Shown here piece after piece: positions 1 to 11,890 of a DNA stretch of 64,000 nucleotides. This DNA is from Nematostella vectensis (lineage: Eukaryota > Cnidaria > Anthozoa > Actiniaria > Edwardsiidae). The DNA lies in contig NC_064036.1 of assembly GCF_932526225.1 (NCBI RefSeq), positions 12,455,181 to 12,519,180 of the forward strand. The letters run 5' to 3'. Numbering within the stretch: position 1 is the stretch's first letter; each line of letters begins with the position of its first letter. The position numbers and the translations under genes were made by a program. The notes below the pieces were generated by a model. That model was not told the origin of the DNA. It saw only the letters and a program-made list of their open reading frames with translations, and did not search any database.

Positions 1-22
1 CATTTTGTATTCCTTAACTTAC

Positions 23-2389
23 ATCTGTTGCATCCATATAGCTCCATCCGCATACAGGTAGCTCCGTTGCTGGCAGTCGAAAGGACGCGAATGTAACGTG
101 CGCCAACAGGTCTTGTAAACCAGTTCACCTTCACATTATCTCGGTCACTATTACCATCAAACTCCTGTGAATTGGCCAAAAGGCCGTTACATTGTATCAT
201 CACAAAAATAAAACCTTTAAAAGATGTTTATGTTTTTTTAGAACGATATTTCGGCAGGCCAATACCTGCCTTCTTCAGGTTATAAATGAGTTACAGTGGC
301 ATGTTACAGCTAGTATATGTACAAAGTTCATTGGTGATTAACTAACAAAAGATAAAAATAGTAATTGAGTAAGGAGTAACTTATGGAAGATGGTAAATAG
401 GGTGGTGTGGATTACTAAACAGCTAAACGGTTTCTTCACGCCGGTTGAGGCTACCGGGTTCAAGAGTGCCAGCGTGAGCTATAAGTGTGGCTTCTTTTGC
501 TTTGCGGATGGAGTCGCAGTTATTTCTTATTTTTTCAATAAGTATGAGCTCTATCCCTCTATGTCAGAAGCGGAATGGTTGGGTTTTAGGAAGTGTTCAG
601 CGGCGTGGGTTGGTATGAATCGAGATTGGGATTCTACAGTTCTGCGGTGGTCATTAAAGCGTTCTTTTAATTTACGTTTAGTTTCCCCAATATAATGAAG
701 GTTACAGCGGTTACATTTTATCATATAAATCACGTTTTTAGTATTGAAGGTTATGTGGTAGGTTATAGGTCGTGTTTCACCTGTTGGGAAAAATGTGTAG
801 CTTGTCAGGCCATGGTTCTAATATAGGGGCAAGTTAGGCAGTTGTTGCCGCAACGGAAGGCCCCGGGAGGCTGGTTGGTGTTAGAGCGGTCGGAAGGTAG
901 CTTGTTTTTAACGAGGATGTCGCGGAGGTTTAGGTGAGCGGCGAAAGGCGACAAGAGGGGGCTCAGTGAAAACCTTAGGCATCGCTAAGACGAGAGTAGG
1001 AGGTTGTAATTTCTTCGGATTATGTCGTTGATGTTAGGTAGTGTAGGGTTATAACTAGTGACAAAGGTGATGCGACGGGACATTTTTTTGGTTGTTATTA
1101 TTAGGGCGTAGGGCGTCAATGCGGGAAATGTTAGCAGCGCGTAGGATTTGTCTCTTGAGAAAAGCGGGTTTATAGCCACGCTTGAGGAGGTAGTTGGTGA
1201 GTTCATTGCAGCGGTTATTATTAAAGCTTTCTTCTGTAGAACAAATGCGGCGATTAATGTAGATTATCTTAATAATCTACACCCCACCATTAAATTTACA
1301 AGCTCCCATTCATATAACAATATACCTTTTCTTGCCGTTAATGTCTCCCTTGTTAATAGTAAAATCGAAACTGACCTCTACTCCAAACCTCCAACACCTT
1401 TTTCATCTTGCCACCCTCATCACACCAAAAAGCCTATCCCCTATAGCCTCGCCCTCCGTATTCGCCGCATTTACCATCACCTATTTTCGCCCTATTTACC
1501 ATCTTCCATAAGTTACTCCTTACTCAATTACTACTTTTATATTTTGTTAGCTAATCATCAATGAACTTTGTACATATACTAGCTGTAACATGCCACTGTA
1601 ACTCATTTATAACCTGAAGAAGGCAGGTATTGGCCTGCCGAAATATCGTTTTAAAAAACATAAATCTGCGTTGTTGTCGACTTTTTCTTTTTAAGGTTTT
1701 ATTAATTGTAGACGCAGACCACAAGGTCCGACGCACACCAGCAGATAGAGGCTGTCCGGTGGTTTCTTCCTACGTTTTTATCACAAAAATGGCATTTATC
1801 CAGAATGCAGTGGAGTAGCGGTAATAGGTTCCAATTCTTTTTCTAATACTATAATTGTTGAATGAAAGCCTGATTAATTCCAAGTGATTTGAAATAGTTG
1901 ACCCTCGATCGGCCCATTTCAATCCTCGCTATTGAAAAACTACTTGCAAAGTGGTTCCTGACACCTAACTATTCGATACTTCAAAGACCTACCACAGTAT
2001 AGGTGTTGAATTGTTATCCAGTTAAAACTGTTTCAACCACGGGCACATATCCTGTTCCAACACCTCTCCTAACAGATCCCAAATTAAACGTAAACACTTA
2101 GCTACGTAACTAACCGCAGATTGAGTCTCCATCCATAGCTTGTTATCATGGCTGTGAAGGACCTTGTATTTCGTCACCCAGTTATCTCTAGTGTGGTCAC
2201 CCTGTGTCGCTATCCCCGTGACCGTCTTCCTCGTACCCAAGTCCACTTGCAGGTACCCGGATGATGACGTCACGCCGCACCAGGACGAGGCTCCGTACAA
2301 GCGCCCTTGACTGGCAGGGTGGCTGGCCTCGGATGAATTGGAGGATATCTGACCATCGGGAATCGTGTTGTTTTCTAATCCAAATGGTG
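23..2389 (-). CDS. F5/8C domain 4, copy A, two exons
   Basis: Exons 2115-2389 (YGASSWCGVTSSSGYLQVDL, GIATQGD) and 23-164 (EFDGNSDRDN, ARYIRVLSTASNGATCMRME). The intron contains the Penelope-like insertion described separately. Confidence 0.8.
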
Positions 2390-5300
2390 CTGTACATGCT
2401 AAGTGTGAACAAAAGTTTGGTTAGTATACATTCGTAGTACATAAATTAAACTTACGCTGGCAAATGTGCTGAAACATGTGCTAACAAGTGCTTTTTAAAA
2501 GAAGTTAGGAAGTGTTCATTAAATACACCGAGGGGGGGGGGGGGGGGGGGGGGGGGAGGGAAGATATTTAGGGGGGCTCCGAAAATGTTTCACCACCATA
2601 AGGGGGATCCGGAAAAAAAGTCTTTTAAAGGGGGGCTTTGAAATTTTTAGGAGTCGTACTGTTCAGCTTTAATATTTTACTGATATGGTCTAGTTTGCTG
2701 CACAAACAAATACAGATTAAATATTTAGCCAAATTCACAATTTATTTAATACTTTTCTCATTATAAACCATACGTTAAATACTTTCAGCTTTCAGTATAT
2801 GTATTTCCCAATACATTTTATTATTAGTTAACAGGAACAAATGGAAACAAACTTCTAAAAAGTGGTGGAGCCTGCTAATCCACAAAACGACATACATACA
2901 GTATTTTATACGTTGGACATTATCCCTTTTTATACAGAAAAACAAAAACAAATATATAGAAATGTATACTCCTTCAAAGGAGTCCTTATGGAAGAACCAT
3001 TTGACTTTTGATGGGGGGGTGATTTAAAAAAAAACCCTTCACCATTATACACAGGGCCGAAACCAAAAGTTGTGAATAAGAGATGTCAGACTCTGAAATA
3101 ATGATGGACCTGACTGGATCGTCAACTCCGGCAAGGAGTGCAACTTCGCAGTATTCAATTCTCGTTTGAAAGGGGGAGGGGGAGGGACTCTGAAAATTTT
3201 GGGGTTCTGAAAGGAAGGGGGGGCGTCTTAAGTAAAAATCTTCCCCACCCCCCCCCCCCCCCCCCCTCGGTGTATTTTATAAACAATCCCTTATTTAGAT
3301 AGTCGTTCTAGATTCCTGCTGAAGCGTAAAAAAACAAAGGTCGAAAAGGTTTGACCACCAGATAGTTTTTGCAAGCAATAAATTTTAATTAAAAGCAGCA
3401 TGTGTCTTTTAATCAAAATTAATTAATGAAAATTAATGTTTTCTGCTCGATGCTGGGAAAATTTGGATTGAAGATTATTTGGCACATGCAAAGATTCTCT
3501 CAGAATAAAAAATACCTTTGTTTTACTCAGCAGTACGTTGCGGTCAAACGCTTGAACCTCTTTCATCGTGGGTCTCACGTGGCAATGATTGTTTTAATCA
3601 CTGAATATGTAAAAGTGTTTATAATCACTAAAGGTTACTTATTCCACGTTTCGGCAACGCTGCCGGATAATTCTATGACGATTAAACACGAACTGGCGCT
3701 ATAAGACGGACCCTGTCCTTTGTCATTTGACCTCGTTTAGTCGCACCTCCGAAAAGAGAGCAAATAAAAGAAACAATAGAGTTCAAGAATACTCGATAAC
3801 ACGTCATTGAAGTAAATAGATCTCAAGAACTCTCACGAATGCCGAGTGATTCTATAACAGTGATCTGTGGTTTATAGTTCGTGATATTTAAAGTCACCAA
3901 ATCCGCGAAATGTTGTCAATGATGGTATAGTGGAACCTCTACTGAGCATAAACCTATTTAGCGGACACCTTAATTCAGTAAATCGTACCTCCATTAAGAG
4001 GACGCGGACATATTAACGGTCCCGTCTTTAACAATCTCTGTATTTTTTTACCTCTATTCAGCGGACACAATGCTTACTCCTTATTACGAGACTTTCTTAT
4101 AACAATGCCATGGAAACCCCAAACGACATAACCTTTAACGATATACATTTCATAGGGTTTGCACCGTCGCAGTCTACTGACTTCTTCACTGTGTACTTCC
4201 TCATTGTTTTGTTTCAGTTTATATGCGCCAAATAACTGTAGCCTTGTACCAGAAATGACCATCGCGCATCGGGAAGTAATACGCGAAAAACGTGTAGCTG
4301 TTTTTTTCATTCTAAGGTGGTAATGGTCAAAATAAAATGTGTTTAAATTCGAATTTGATCGAAAAAAAGTCGACCTTTCATTAAGCGGACACCTCTTTAT
4401 AACGGACACTTTTCACGGTCCCGAGGGTGTCCATTATAAAGAGGTTCCACTGTAATTAACCCACCTACTCTGACGCCATACACCTCCATCCTTAGGGCGA
4501 ACAATGGGTGACCTGACCGCCATCGAGGCCTAACTCGAATAAACATCGCAGACATTGACTGGGGGTTCTTTATAATGGTGTTTTGATCCCTGTTGCCTGT
4601 CTGCAAATACACGTGGCAGCAAATGGTCCAGAAAATGTTTAAGAGGACAAAATGCAGATACTGGCTATCATCTATTGACATATTACAATCATTACATTGT
4701 CACTGTTTTCGATTGTCCAACTCCTCCCGTCCAGTGAGTAATCTATCATGTACACTGTGCTTCTGTCGCCATCAACTGGACTCCCTTGAGTCCCCACAGC
4801 ACACACGTGATACTTCGCGCCGAGGTTCATCATAATCCAAGGGTTTCCGTCAGTACTCAAAGACACAGGCTTCCACGCGCTCGCACCCAGTAGTCTACCA
4901 CTACTCGCGGGAAATCCCGACTGACTGGAGCTCGCGGTCAGCTTAGCGTCGGAGATCACGTGACTGTCAGATATGCCAATGGCCTGTCCTCCGCACACTT
5001 TAGAAATAATGCAGACAATCAAACATATCAATGGATGGGAGATGATAATTATGAAATAATTCTTATTAGCTTAGTATTAAAAAACTGCTTTGAAGAGATG
5101 CAAGAACTAAGGATGCAATTAACCCCTTTTGTGTATTTTTCCTATAATTCAAACCCAGAAAATTTCTGCGTTAAGTTTATTTTGAGTTTCTCTTGGCTGA
5201 AAACAACGCAAAAATAAAACTGTTTGATAAAATATCAAATAAACGCGAAAATCAAAGCGCGTAAAATAAAAGAGATATAATGAAGGTCGGGTCAAAAATG

Positions 5301-8300
5301 TCCGTTAAAAATATGACAATTGTTTACTAAAATGACGTCTAAGAGAATAGTGGGGCTTATTTACACGGACTTGAAATGATTCTAGGATCCGAATCGTTCC
5401 CCAAAGATTCCCAAACTGATCCCGGGACCCGAAAACGATTCCTAGGAGGTTCTGAAGGATTCTTTTCGGGGATCGTTTCGGGTTCTGGGATTAGTTGGGC
5501 AAATTTTGTGGATCGTTTCGGGTTCCGTATAGGTCTAATAAGATATTATAGTAAGATGTAAGAATATTACACTCCAGATGAACCGCAACACATAAAATGC
5601 TTTGATACTCACTTGAGTTATCAGTATAAACCTCCACCTCGCAAAGTGTCAGTGCGTCAAATGCCGTTATTAACACGATCCTGATATATCTCCCGCTCAT
5701 CCTCGGGTTACACTCGATGGATATCATGTCATAAGGTAAGACTGCATGCCTGTCGCCACACTTTGGATTCAACCCATTTGACTGATCACCTGATAGTAGA
5801 AAGTGGCTTTAGTAGTATGTCAATGAAAGAGGTAAACAACATTTGCAGTCATTTTACAGGCTTGTTAATATCTCTAGAGAGATAAGGGCATTGCCCGCAC
5901 CAACATACTAGCATACTAGAACCCATGGCGGTAGCTAGATTGGCAGATTTTCAAACTTGAATCCTAAGATGTTTGTGGAGAATTGGGGAGGAGCGGTTGC
6001 CGCTGTACCTTCAGGAGCGCACATGCATATCAAGGTCGCTCCTGATGTCAGTGTATTTTGGGGGCAAGTAATCTAATTGGCATTATTTATTTACTTAAGG
6101 TAATACTCAGAGCATTTTAAAAATGCTTAGTAGAACGCACCGATAAGAAGCTCGAAAGTGTTGCTCCAAAGGCGTTCAGCTCCCCAGTCACCCCTGGCGA
6201 CTATGAGTACTTCAGCGATGGACTTGGTTGTTCCGAGGTCCACTTGCCACCAGGGCGCGGCTTCACCATCTGTATGTGTACATGATCCTCCAGCCCAAGC
6301 AGAGTTACGGTCGCCATCCACAGCACGTGATGGGACGCCAAAATGTGCCATACTTGACTGTATTGTTGGCTTGCCCAATGCGATATTTTCTACGATAAAA
6401 TAGCGACATGTCAGTTTAAAGCTGGCGTGTGTCTCATGCTGTTTAAAGAATTACCACGAGGAAAAGTAATGTTTATTTAATTGGTGTAGCTACCTATGCC
6501 ATATGCAAATACAATGTTGTGCTACAAACTTCTCATATCTAAAAAGCATAAAGTAATATATTCGAAATAAAATAGAATTATTAGTATAATGGTAATTGAC
6601 ACATAATTGAAAATTACGCTTTCAACTGAACTCCCTCCTTTTTACTTTGTGTTACTCTGTTTGAGTAAGCATTGTCATATATGCATAAATCATCGGACCA
6701 TTCAAGAACCGACTATTTGGTAGGGTAAAAAAAAGTTCTAAAAATCACTTATAAGCATGAGTCTTCTATTACAAATGCTGAATACGTTTAGTGACCATCG
6801 TTTATATTGGCTTATATGGGCCAATAACTGTAATCGTTTTCGTTCAAAAAAACGGACGGGGCAAGAATGCAGGGGAATCATTTAAAAGGCAAATAGATTT
6901 TACCAAAATACAACAGACCATATGAGCAACACTGGCGAGCTGAAAAAGGCCTACGGAACTCCAGGAAGGCCTGATCCAAATATTCATAGGTACGTCTCTG
7001 CCCCCTTCCCCTCCCTATCATATATAAAATGCTCGGTCCCATCTGAGAGACTGGGTACGAATGTGCTCACCTGTAATGGTCTTGACTCCGTACATTTCTC
7101 CTCTCATGCACGCTTTGCCTTGGAATGTTGTCGGATGAATACGCACATATCGGGCGACCAGCTCTTTGTACAAGACCTGATGGACGACTCCATCCCGATC
7201 TTGGTTGGCAAATAACACCTGGGACATTAGAACACAGCGTTAGAAGGTAGATTTTCTCTCTTTTCCCTCAATTATTCGTGGAAGTGATTGCACGCATTGC
7301 GTTATTTGATCTTTTATAACAGACAGAGTCTCATGTTCACAACTCCGTTTAGCAGTAGAGCACGTAAAAGCAACCACATTTATCTCACGAAAATTTATCT
7401 CTCCTGGATTTTTTCTGGGTGAGCTGTAATGCCTAACACTGTTTCAAATCGAAAAAACGCATTTGAATAAGGAAATTGAACAAATAAGGTAAAGGACGAA
7501 TAACGAACTGCGGATAAGGAATCAAAATCACAATGGTCACTTGCTAGCACACCTATTCCTGTTCATTAGCGGACGCTCGCCAGGCCGATACTTAACTCAA
7601 CTCAAGTATTGTGATACACTCAACTCAAATATTGTGATACATTACCTGATTTCCAGCAAGATCTTCATAAAAGCTATATGTTGTTCCATCTGTTGAATAC
7701 GTGAACTTGAAACTGATAACCCATTGGTCCTGGGGATGGTTCCCCTGAGTGGCCACGCCACATACGATGTGGGGGGTACCGAGGTCGATCTGCAGGAAGT
7801 CATCGCTGCTGCTCTTACACCACGAGTCACCGACTGTGTAACCAAGCCTCGCTTGGTCTCCCACTATCACTCCTGCTTTATCTGTTATTTTATTGTTTGC
7901 AATAGCGCCACTTTCCATTCCCAAGGGCGAGGTGTCGCAAGTTCCTGCATCATTAATCAGCATATCAGCAATGTGTCTGGCATGATCCCTGATTTATCAA
8001 AACTTTTTATGCCATTAATAGTCATTATAAAGTCTAATATCATTAAAAGTCATAAATGATCAATGGCTTTTACATTTTCCATGATATAGGAGAACATAAA
8101 AGCAGTCAAAGTTACTAATATGGTACACACGCAGATAAAATAGTAACATCAAGGAATCTTTACTCGCTGAGAACGAAAAAGTCAGCACTATAGCCAAAGA
8201 TGTAGTGACAGTAAACAGCCTGTTGATTTGCTTATTATTCCAATATTTTTGTTGTTATTGTTTTCTCTAGATTATCTAAAGGCCTTATTTCTTTGTAGAT

Positions 8301-8896
8301 ATGACGACAATAAATGTAAAAGGGCAATAAGAATAACTAGCAATTTGAAATGAATGAAACGAACCTAGTTTTTTCCAGATATTTTGTTTTTTTTTATAAA
8401 TAAATATTTTTTTTAAGTTTTTTTATTTCTTAAAGTCGACCTTCGCAAGTCTTTATACGCATATGAATTTTATGTCGTACGTAATATCAATATATTTCCT
8501 AAGAGGAGTTTAAGACACCAAAATACATGAATCGGGTTCACAGCTGGAAGTTTGATCGAAGACTGCAATTAAGATACATATGTAGTAAATTTTGTTAATT
8601 GTACGATAAACACAAAATAATGTTATCATTTATTCACACGCCAAGAAACAAACTTGACAGTTCCCCTGACAGGCAGTGATAGCAGATAAAGCGCGTTAAT
8701 AATTAACTATTTACACAGTGTACGCAGTACGTATGTCTAAGTCAAATACTCATAATTAATAATTACCTATTAATGATTAACTATTTACACAGTGTACACA
8801 GTACGTATGTCTCAGTCAAATACTCATCCTACCTGTTATAGATTGAGCGGAGAGTAAGACAAGAAGAACCCGGAAATATGTGGACGTAGACGCCAT
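23..8896 (-). CDS. Receptor tyrosine phosphatase copy A, 5' part (signal peptide + four F5/8C domains), incomplete at window edge
   Basis: First of three minus-strand tandem copies. Exons read downwards: 8833-8896 (signal peptide), 7646-7944, 7071-7218, 6141-6389, 5613-5789, 4696-4997, 4465-4600, 2115-2389, 23-164. All have AG/GT borders and compatible phases (1-0-1 alternation, so each F5/8C domain is a two-exon module flanked by phase-1 introns). All exons are open. The Ig, FN3, transmembrane and PTP parts expected from copy B would lie left of base 1. F5/8C (discoidin) domains are cell-surface adhesion or glycan-binding modules. Identification as a phosphatase rests on near-identity to copy B and not on sequence inside copy A. 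Confidence 0.8.
551..733 (-). pseudogene. GIY-YIG endonuclease fragment of Penelope-like element
   Basis: Sixty residues with IYMIKCNRCNLHYIGETKRK and LKERFNDHRR, the Y...YIG core with the downstream Arg and His expected of the Penelope-type endonuclease, including the Cys pair (CNRC) seen in this group. It is cut off at both ends relative to a whole domain-bearing ORF. Confidence 0.75.
1148..1480 (+). pseudogene. Reverse transcriptase C-terminal fragment, Penelope-like
   Basis: The reading contains INVDYLNNLHPTIKFTSSHS and later a Ser-Ser-Cys-His-Pro stretch followed by a Leu-Arg-Ile-Arg-Arg run. This order is familiar from the RT tail of Penelope-like elements (phe/thr-rich strand, then SSCHP). 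It is on the opposite strand to the GIY-YIG fragment, so the piece is rearranged. No RT catalytic box is present. Confidence 0.6.
2524..3274. mobile_element. Non-autonomous inverted-repeat element with G/C-tract ends, copy A
   Basis: Begins TACACCGAG followed by a long G run and ends with a long C run then CTCGGTGTA, so the tips are inverted repeats. The interior is AT-rich with no coding potential. A shorter-tract version sits at the same place in copy C (44122-44841). Copy B lacks it at about 24081-24095. Confidence 0.65.
3928..4452. mobile_element. Tigger/pogo-like MITE, copy A
   Basis: Ends TAGTGGAACCTCT / AGAGGTTCCACTG flanked by TA. The interior is full of short 'gcggacac' and 'cctcta' motifs. 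These ends and the TA target match non-autonomous pogo/Tigger-type elements. Equivalent copies at 24729-25268 and 45494-46018 show that the insertion predates the duplications. Confidence 0.6.
4465..4997 (-). CDS. F5/8C domain 3, copy A, two exons
   Basis: Exons 4696-4997 and 4465-4600. The first reads through GRLLGASAWKP, PWIMMNLG and AVGTQGS. The second has FIRVRPRWRSGH and LRMEVYG. Both are open. A Tigger-like repeat lies immediately beyond the second exon. Confidence 0.8.
5375..5530. repeat. Fold-back repeat rich in 'cgaatcgttcccc/gggatcgtttcggg', copy A
   Basis: The two halves pair as a hairpin (ACTGATCCCGGGACCCGAAA against the later TTTCGGGTTCTGGGATTAGT). It recurs at about 26175-26330 and 46930-47085. 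No coding potential is credible. Confidence 0.5.
5613..6389 (-). CDS. F5/8C / F-type-lectin-like domain 2, copy A, two exons
   Basis: Exons 6141-6389 and 5613-5789. The first begins NIALGKPTIQSS and contains AVDGDRN, PWWQVDLG and the start of the VLIVARGD strand, the pattern typical of F-type lectin/fucolectin relatives of discoidin domains. The second has two Cys (NPKCGDRH, IECNPRMSG) and ends CEVEVY. A sugar-binding role is a family inference only. Confidence 0.8.
7071..7944 (-). CDS. F5/8C (discoidin) domain 1, copy A, two exons
   Basis: Exons 7646-7944 and 7071-7218. The first holds GDSWCKSSSDDFLQIDLG and GVATQGN, the classic discoidin core in which the sheet strand follows the Trp-Cys spike. 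The second ends with YVRIHPTTFQGKACMRGEMYG. The separating intron contains no recognisable gene. Confidence 0.85.
8690..8830. repeat. Tandem duplication in intron 1, copy A
   Basis: A segment of roughly 70 bp containing 'acacagtgta' and 'cagtacgtatgtct' occurs twice just inside intron 1. Copy B has the same doubling (about 40731-40863); copy C has a single unit (about 50220-50270). Confidence 0.6.
8833..8896 (-). CDS. Signal peptide exon, copy A
   Basis: ATG at 8896. Twenty-one codons encode a hydrophobic leader (MASTSTYFRVLLVLLSAQS), ending in a phase-1 GTAGGA donor. Identical exons begin copies B and C, which shows that each copy has its own translation start. Confidence 0.75.
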
Positions 8897-10020
8897 GACG
8901 AGAAAAAAAATATGTTAATAAGCGAAAGCAATATAGCAGAAGACCAATTGTGACGCATGATAAGTCATCACACAAGAAGACGTGTTGTACCGTGACGAGT
9001 CAAGAGGCACTATGCACTTGTCACGCGTCCGCACTTTGTACAGCATTTTATTCGAATAAAGTGGAAGTGTGGGGCGTGGGCCCCGCAGAAACAAGTAACA
9101 AGACTGGGGAAATATTTTGCCACAACCCTCCCCCCCATCCTCCTCCCTCTCCGATCCCATCCAACTGTCATTATACCTTCCGAAACGTAGCATTAACGAT
9201 ACCGTAGACCCAAATGGCTTCATTTCGGGTGAAAACTCCGCCAGACATTCAAGAAAAACAGAATTCAAATGAGTGTAGCGTTATTCTCGAAGGCTTCAAT
9301 AATCTCAAATTGCTCTTCGTCTGTCTTTCTGTCAAGCTGCCTCTAATGTTTACACAACTTCAAACCCCGATATCTTGCAATCAAATTTCACCCCATCTTA
9401 CTCTAAATATGTGAATTGAAGGTACACTTCTAACCGCCCGATTCCTGCGCAACTTGGCAAGCGTCTAGTATAGACATTGTTCTGTCACACCGTGCCGCGG
9501 ATAATCAATAGCTTTTTTTGCTATGGACTTAATTAGCGCGTTGTAGCCAAAGAAGCGAAATTATTCCACGCCTAACTTTGACCCTTGATTATTAATCAAC
9601 GAGGCTGTGTAACGTCAAATGTAGAAACGGTTTGTCAGTTCAGTACATGACAAAAGATATAAAGCAGATCCCGGGAGGTTACGCGCTTTTGGTGTGTTTA
9701 AATAATTTGCATGTTTAAAAGTGGTCGATTTAGCACTTTGGACCAAGCAAAAGCACTCGAAATTAAACGCGTATAAAAAATGATTATTTTAGGAGGAAAG
9801 TACAATCATTAAGCTTTAAATTGATATATACTCTGTTGGCATTTGCTTTAATCCGACGCGAGCGCGAGCGATTTTGCCGGGACGATCGGGGTAATTACCG
9901 CTTGGCCCAGAAGTGTGAAATAAGCACAGTCGATTTAAATATTCGTCTCCATGCCTCTGTGTCCGTTCGCTCCGCCAACATTTCCATAAGAGTGCAGTAA
10001 CTGGTAGTCCGAATGCCTGC
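8897..10020. other. 5' flank of copy A and non-coding sequence
   Basis: 8897-9195 is the upstream flank shared with copy C (50341-50685) and is the likely promoter region. The shared similarity stops near 9195. From there to 10020 I see no gene, only AT-rich sequence with a GC-richer patch at about 9860-9960. Confidence 0.4.
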
Positions 10021-10023
10021 TCG

Positions 10024-10933
10024 TCAGTGGGTTTTGCCTCTCCCTACCACTCTCTGGACCAATTCTGCAAGCTCAGAATCAGAAACAACGTCTGGCTCCC
10101 TGTAGTGTTCCTCTTTTCTTTTTGTAACAAACTCGAACCAGGTGCCCGGGCTTGCTACAATAACCACAAATGGTATCCTTGTGTTTACAAGCATCTGCCA
10201 AATGCTTGTCAGAGCCACACCTGAAGCATAAAGTAGACTTCTTGCCTGTATCAGATCCAACAGGCTTCTTTTTTACAAAGCGAACTTCCTGTTCGAGGAG
10301 ACGAGGCTTGTCAACTAGGTGTCGTGATTCCTTTTCGGCCAGTTCGTCTGCTTGAGCTACCTTCAACACTTTGTCGAATGTTCTATCTTCAGAAAGAAGT
10401 TTTTTCCGTGTAGCTTGGCTCCTCACGCCCCCCACAAATTGGTCTCTTAGGGCTCTGGATAAGTAGGCGCCAAAATTACAATGTACTGCGAGACGTTTTA
10501 GTTTGTTTGCATATTCAGTCACTGTTCCGGTTTCCATTTGTGCTGTGTGGTGGAATCTGTACGTTTCGGCCACCTCCAGGACCTTCGGTTTGTAAAAACC
10601 GCTTAAAATGGTCGTCAGTTCATGGAATGTCTTGTCCGCTGGTAAATCTGGTAAGCACAGGTCTTTTAACGTACTGTATGTTGTTTTTCCGATGAGTGAG
10701 ATCGCAACTGCCACCTTTTTCTTGTCAGCCGCTAGTTGTTCGGCTTCTGTTGCTCCTGCTGCTAACTGTCCAATATTATTTGCTACGAAGAACGAGTTCA
10801 AACGCTCGCTATAATCTGCAAAATCATCAGCATCGAAAGGCTCCAAAGCACCAATAGTCCTTTGCACACCTTCCATTTTCCCTCGTCGCCAATTGTAGTG
10901 TATTGGGAAGTCAGGTTGAAAATAATAATCCAA
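10024..10933 (-). pseudogene. Ty3/gypsy-like Gag with two zinc knuckles
   Basis: Minus-strand reading whose natural start is probably the ATG at 10876 (MEGVQRTIGALEPF). It has a helical capsid-like body (EYANKLKRLAVHCNFG, LRDQFVGGVRS) and two CX2CX4HX4C knuckles (CFRCGSDKHLADAC and CGYCSKPGHLVRVC). It ends at 10079, but a frame change near 10115 continues into a short acidic tail ending at 10024. No protease, RT or integrase follows, so only the Gag part of the retroelement remains. Confidence 0.75.
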
Positions 10934-11081
10934 TAAAAGAGACAGTATGTAACACTGTTAAACTTTAACTCTGGAACGTAAACATGGCCGAACTCAAAAG
11001 CACATGCTCGCCATCTCCTAACTGCGCATGAGCAGTCGGAGGGGCTACTGCGCATGACAATAGCAATCTGAAAATATAACA
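10894..11081 (-). repeat. Probable LTR of the Gag-bearing retroelement
   Basis: On the minus strand this begins TGTTATATTTTC and ends in ACTACA. It is followed by ATTGGCGACGAGGG (10880-10893), a primer-binding-site-like sequence common in Ty3/gypsy elements, and then the gag start. A purine-rich tract directly precedes it. No second LTR was found. Confidence 0.5.
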
Positions 11082-11109
11082 CTCTCCCTACCCCTCTCTG
11101 GACCAATGT

Positions 11110-11890
11110 CATCTATAGCCTCTTATTCACGCGGTGCACGTGCTTCACCACGCCCAGCAGGGTAAGTGAGGGTGGTACGGTCTCAACAAAAATGAGAGAA
11201 TTTAAAAACGATTCACGAGAAATTCGTCTTCCAGATGCGATCAAATGAAAGAAAGAAAGTCAAAGGGTTGGAAGGGATGAGTAAGGTTACAATCTGGACC
11301 TCTAATCAAGACCCCAGATCCAGTTTGATTCTTGTTCTAGTGTTCATGCATTGTTTAATAGGATAAAATATGATGAAGAATAGACTCCTCTTGAACAAAA
11401 GTGAAAGGTTGAAACGCACTGCAAAACAGAGTCAATGGCAAATACCCTCTTACACCGCAAAATGTAATGTGTCAAAATAACGCAAATAGTAAAAATAACG
11501 CAAGATATAAGTTTAAACAAAAATTACAATAACTGCTTAACACGGAATTCAATAAATTTTCAACGCAAAATGGGATAGAATATCTTTACGTTATTAAATT
11601 TCGCGTTAAATATACATTTTGCGACGTAACAAACCATTCGCAAATGGCGAATGGCAGTTACGACCAAAAGTGCTAATTATTTGTAAGAACAAAGGCCATA
11701 AATAAGCCCCAGCGATGCCAGAACCATACATTAATGCCCATTAATGGATAATCGTACGATTTATACATATTTCTTTTCTGCATTTTGAAGAAATATTCTG
11801 ATATCGGTGGTTCCTTTCGGCCGTATGAACTGCCATTTTTAATTTTTTCATTCACAACCTGCACTGACAACGATTTATGAATTAGGTGTA
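11110..11890. repeat. Dispersed sequence shared between the flanks of copies A and C
   Basis: From about 11433 the sequence matches 50709-51180 (common block gtcaatggcaaataccctct and an AT-rich stretch containing many 'aacgc' motifs). The match resumes at 12249-12405. In copy A the region between 9195 and 11433 is therefore extra. No gene is seen. Confidence 0.5.

Larger units (their letters stand above)
237..1665. mobile_element. Penelope-like retroelement remnant in copy A, flanked by inverted arms
   Basis: Arms at about 237-400 and 1500-1665 are inverted copies of each other (shared core ggccaatacctgccttcttc). Between them lie a GIY-YIG endonuclease fragment on the minus strand and a reverse-transcriptase C-terminal fragment on the plus strand. 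Penelope-like elements are known for an RT followed by GIY-YIG and for odd terminal repeats. The same intron of copies B and C carries smaller derivatives. Confidence 0.7.

Noticed and set aside
390-695. 101-codon plus-strand reading
   Set aside because: Antisense of the GIY-YIG fragment of the Penelope-like element; no domain.
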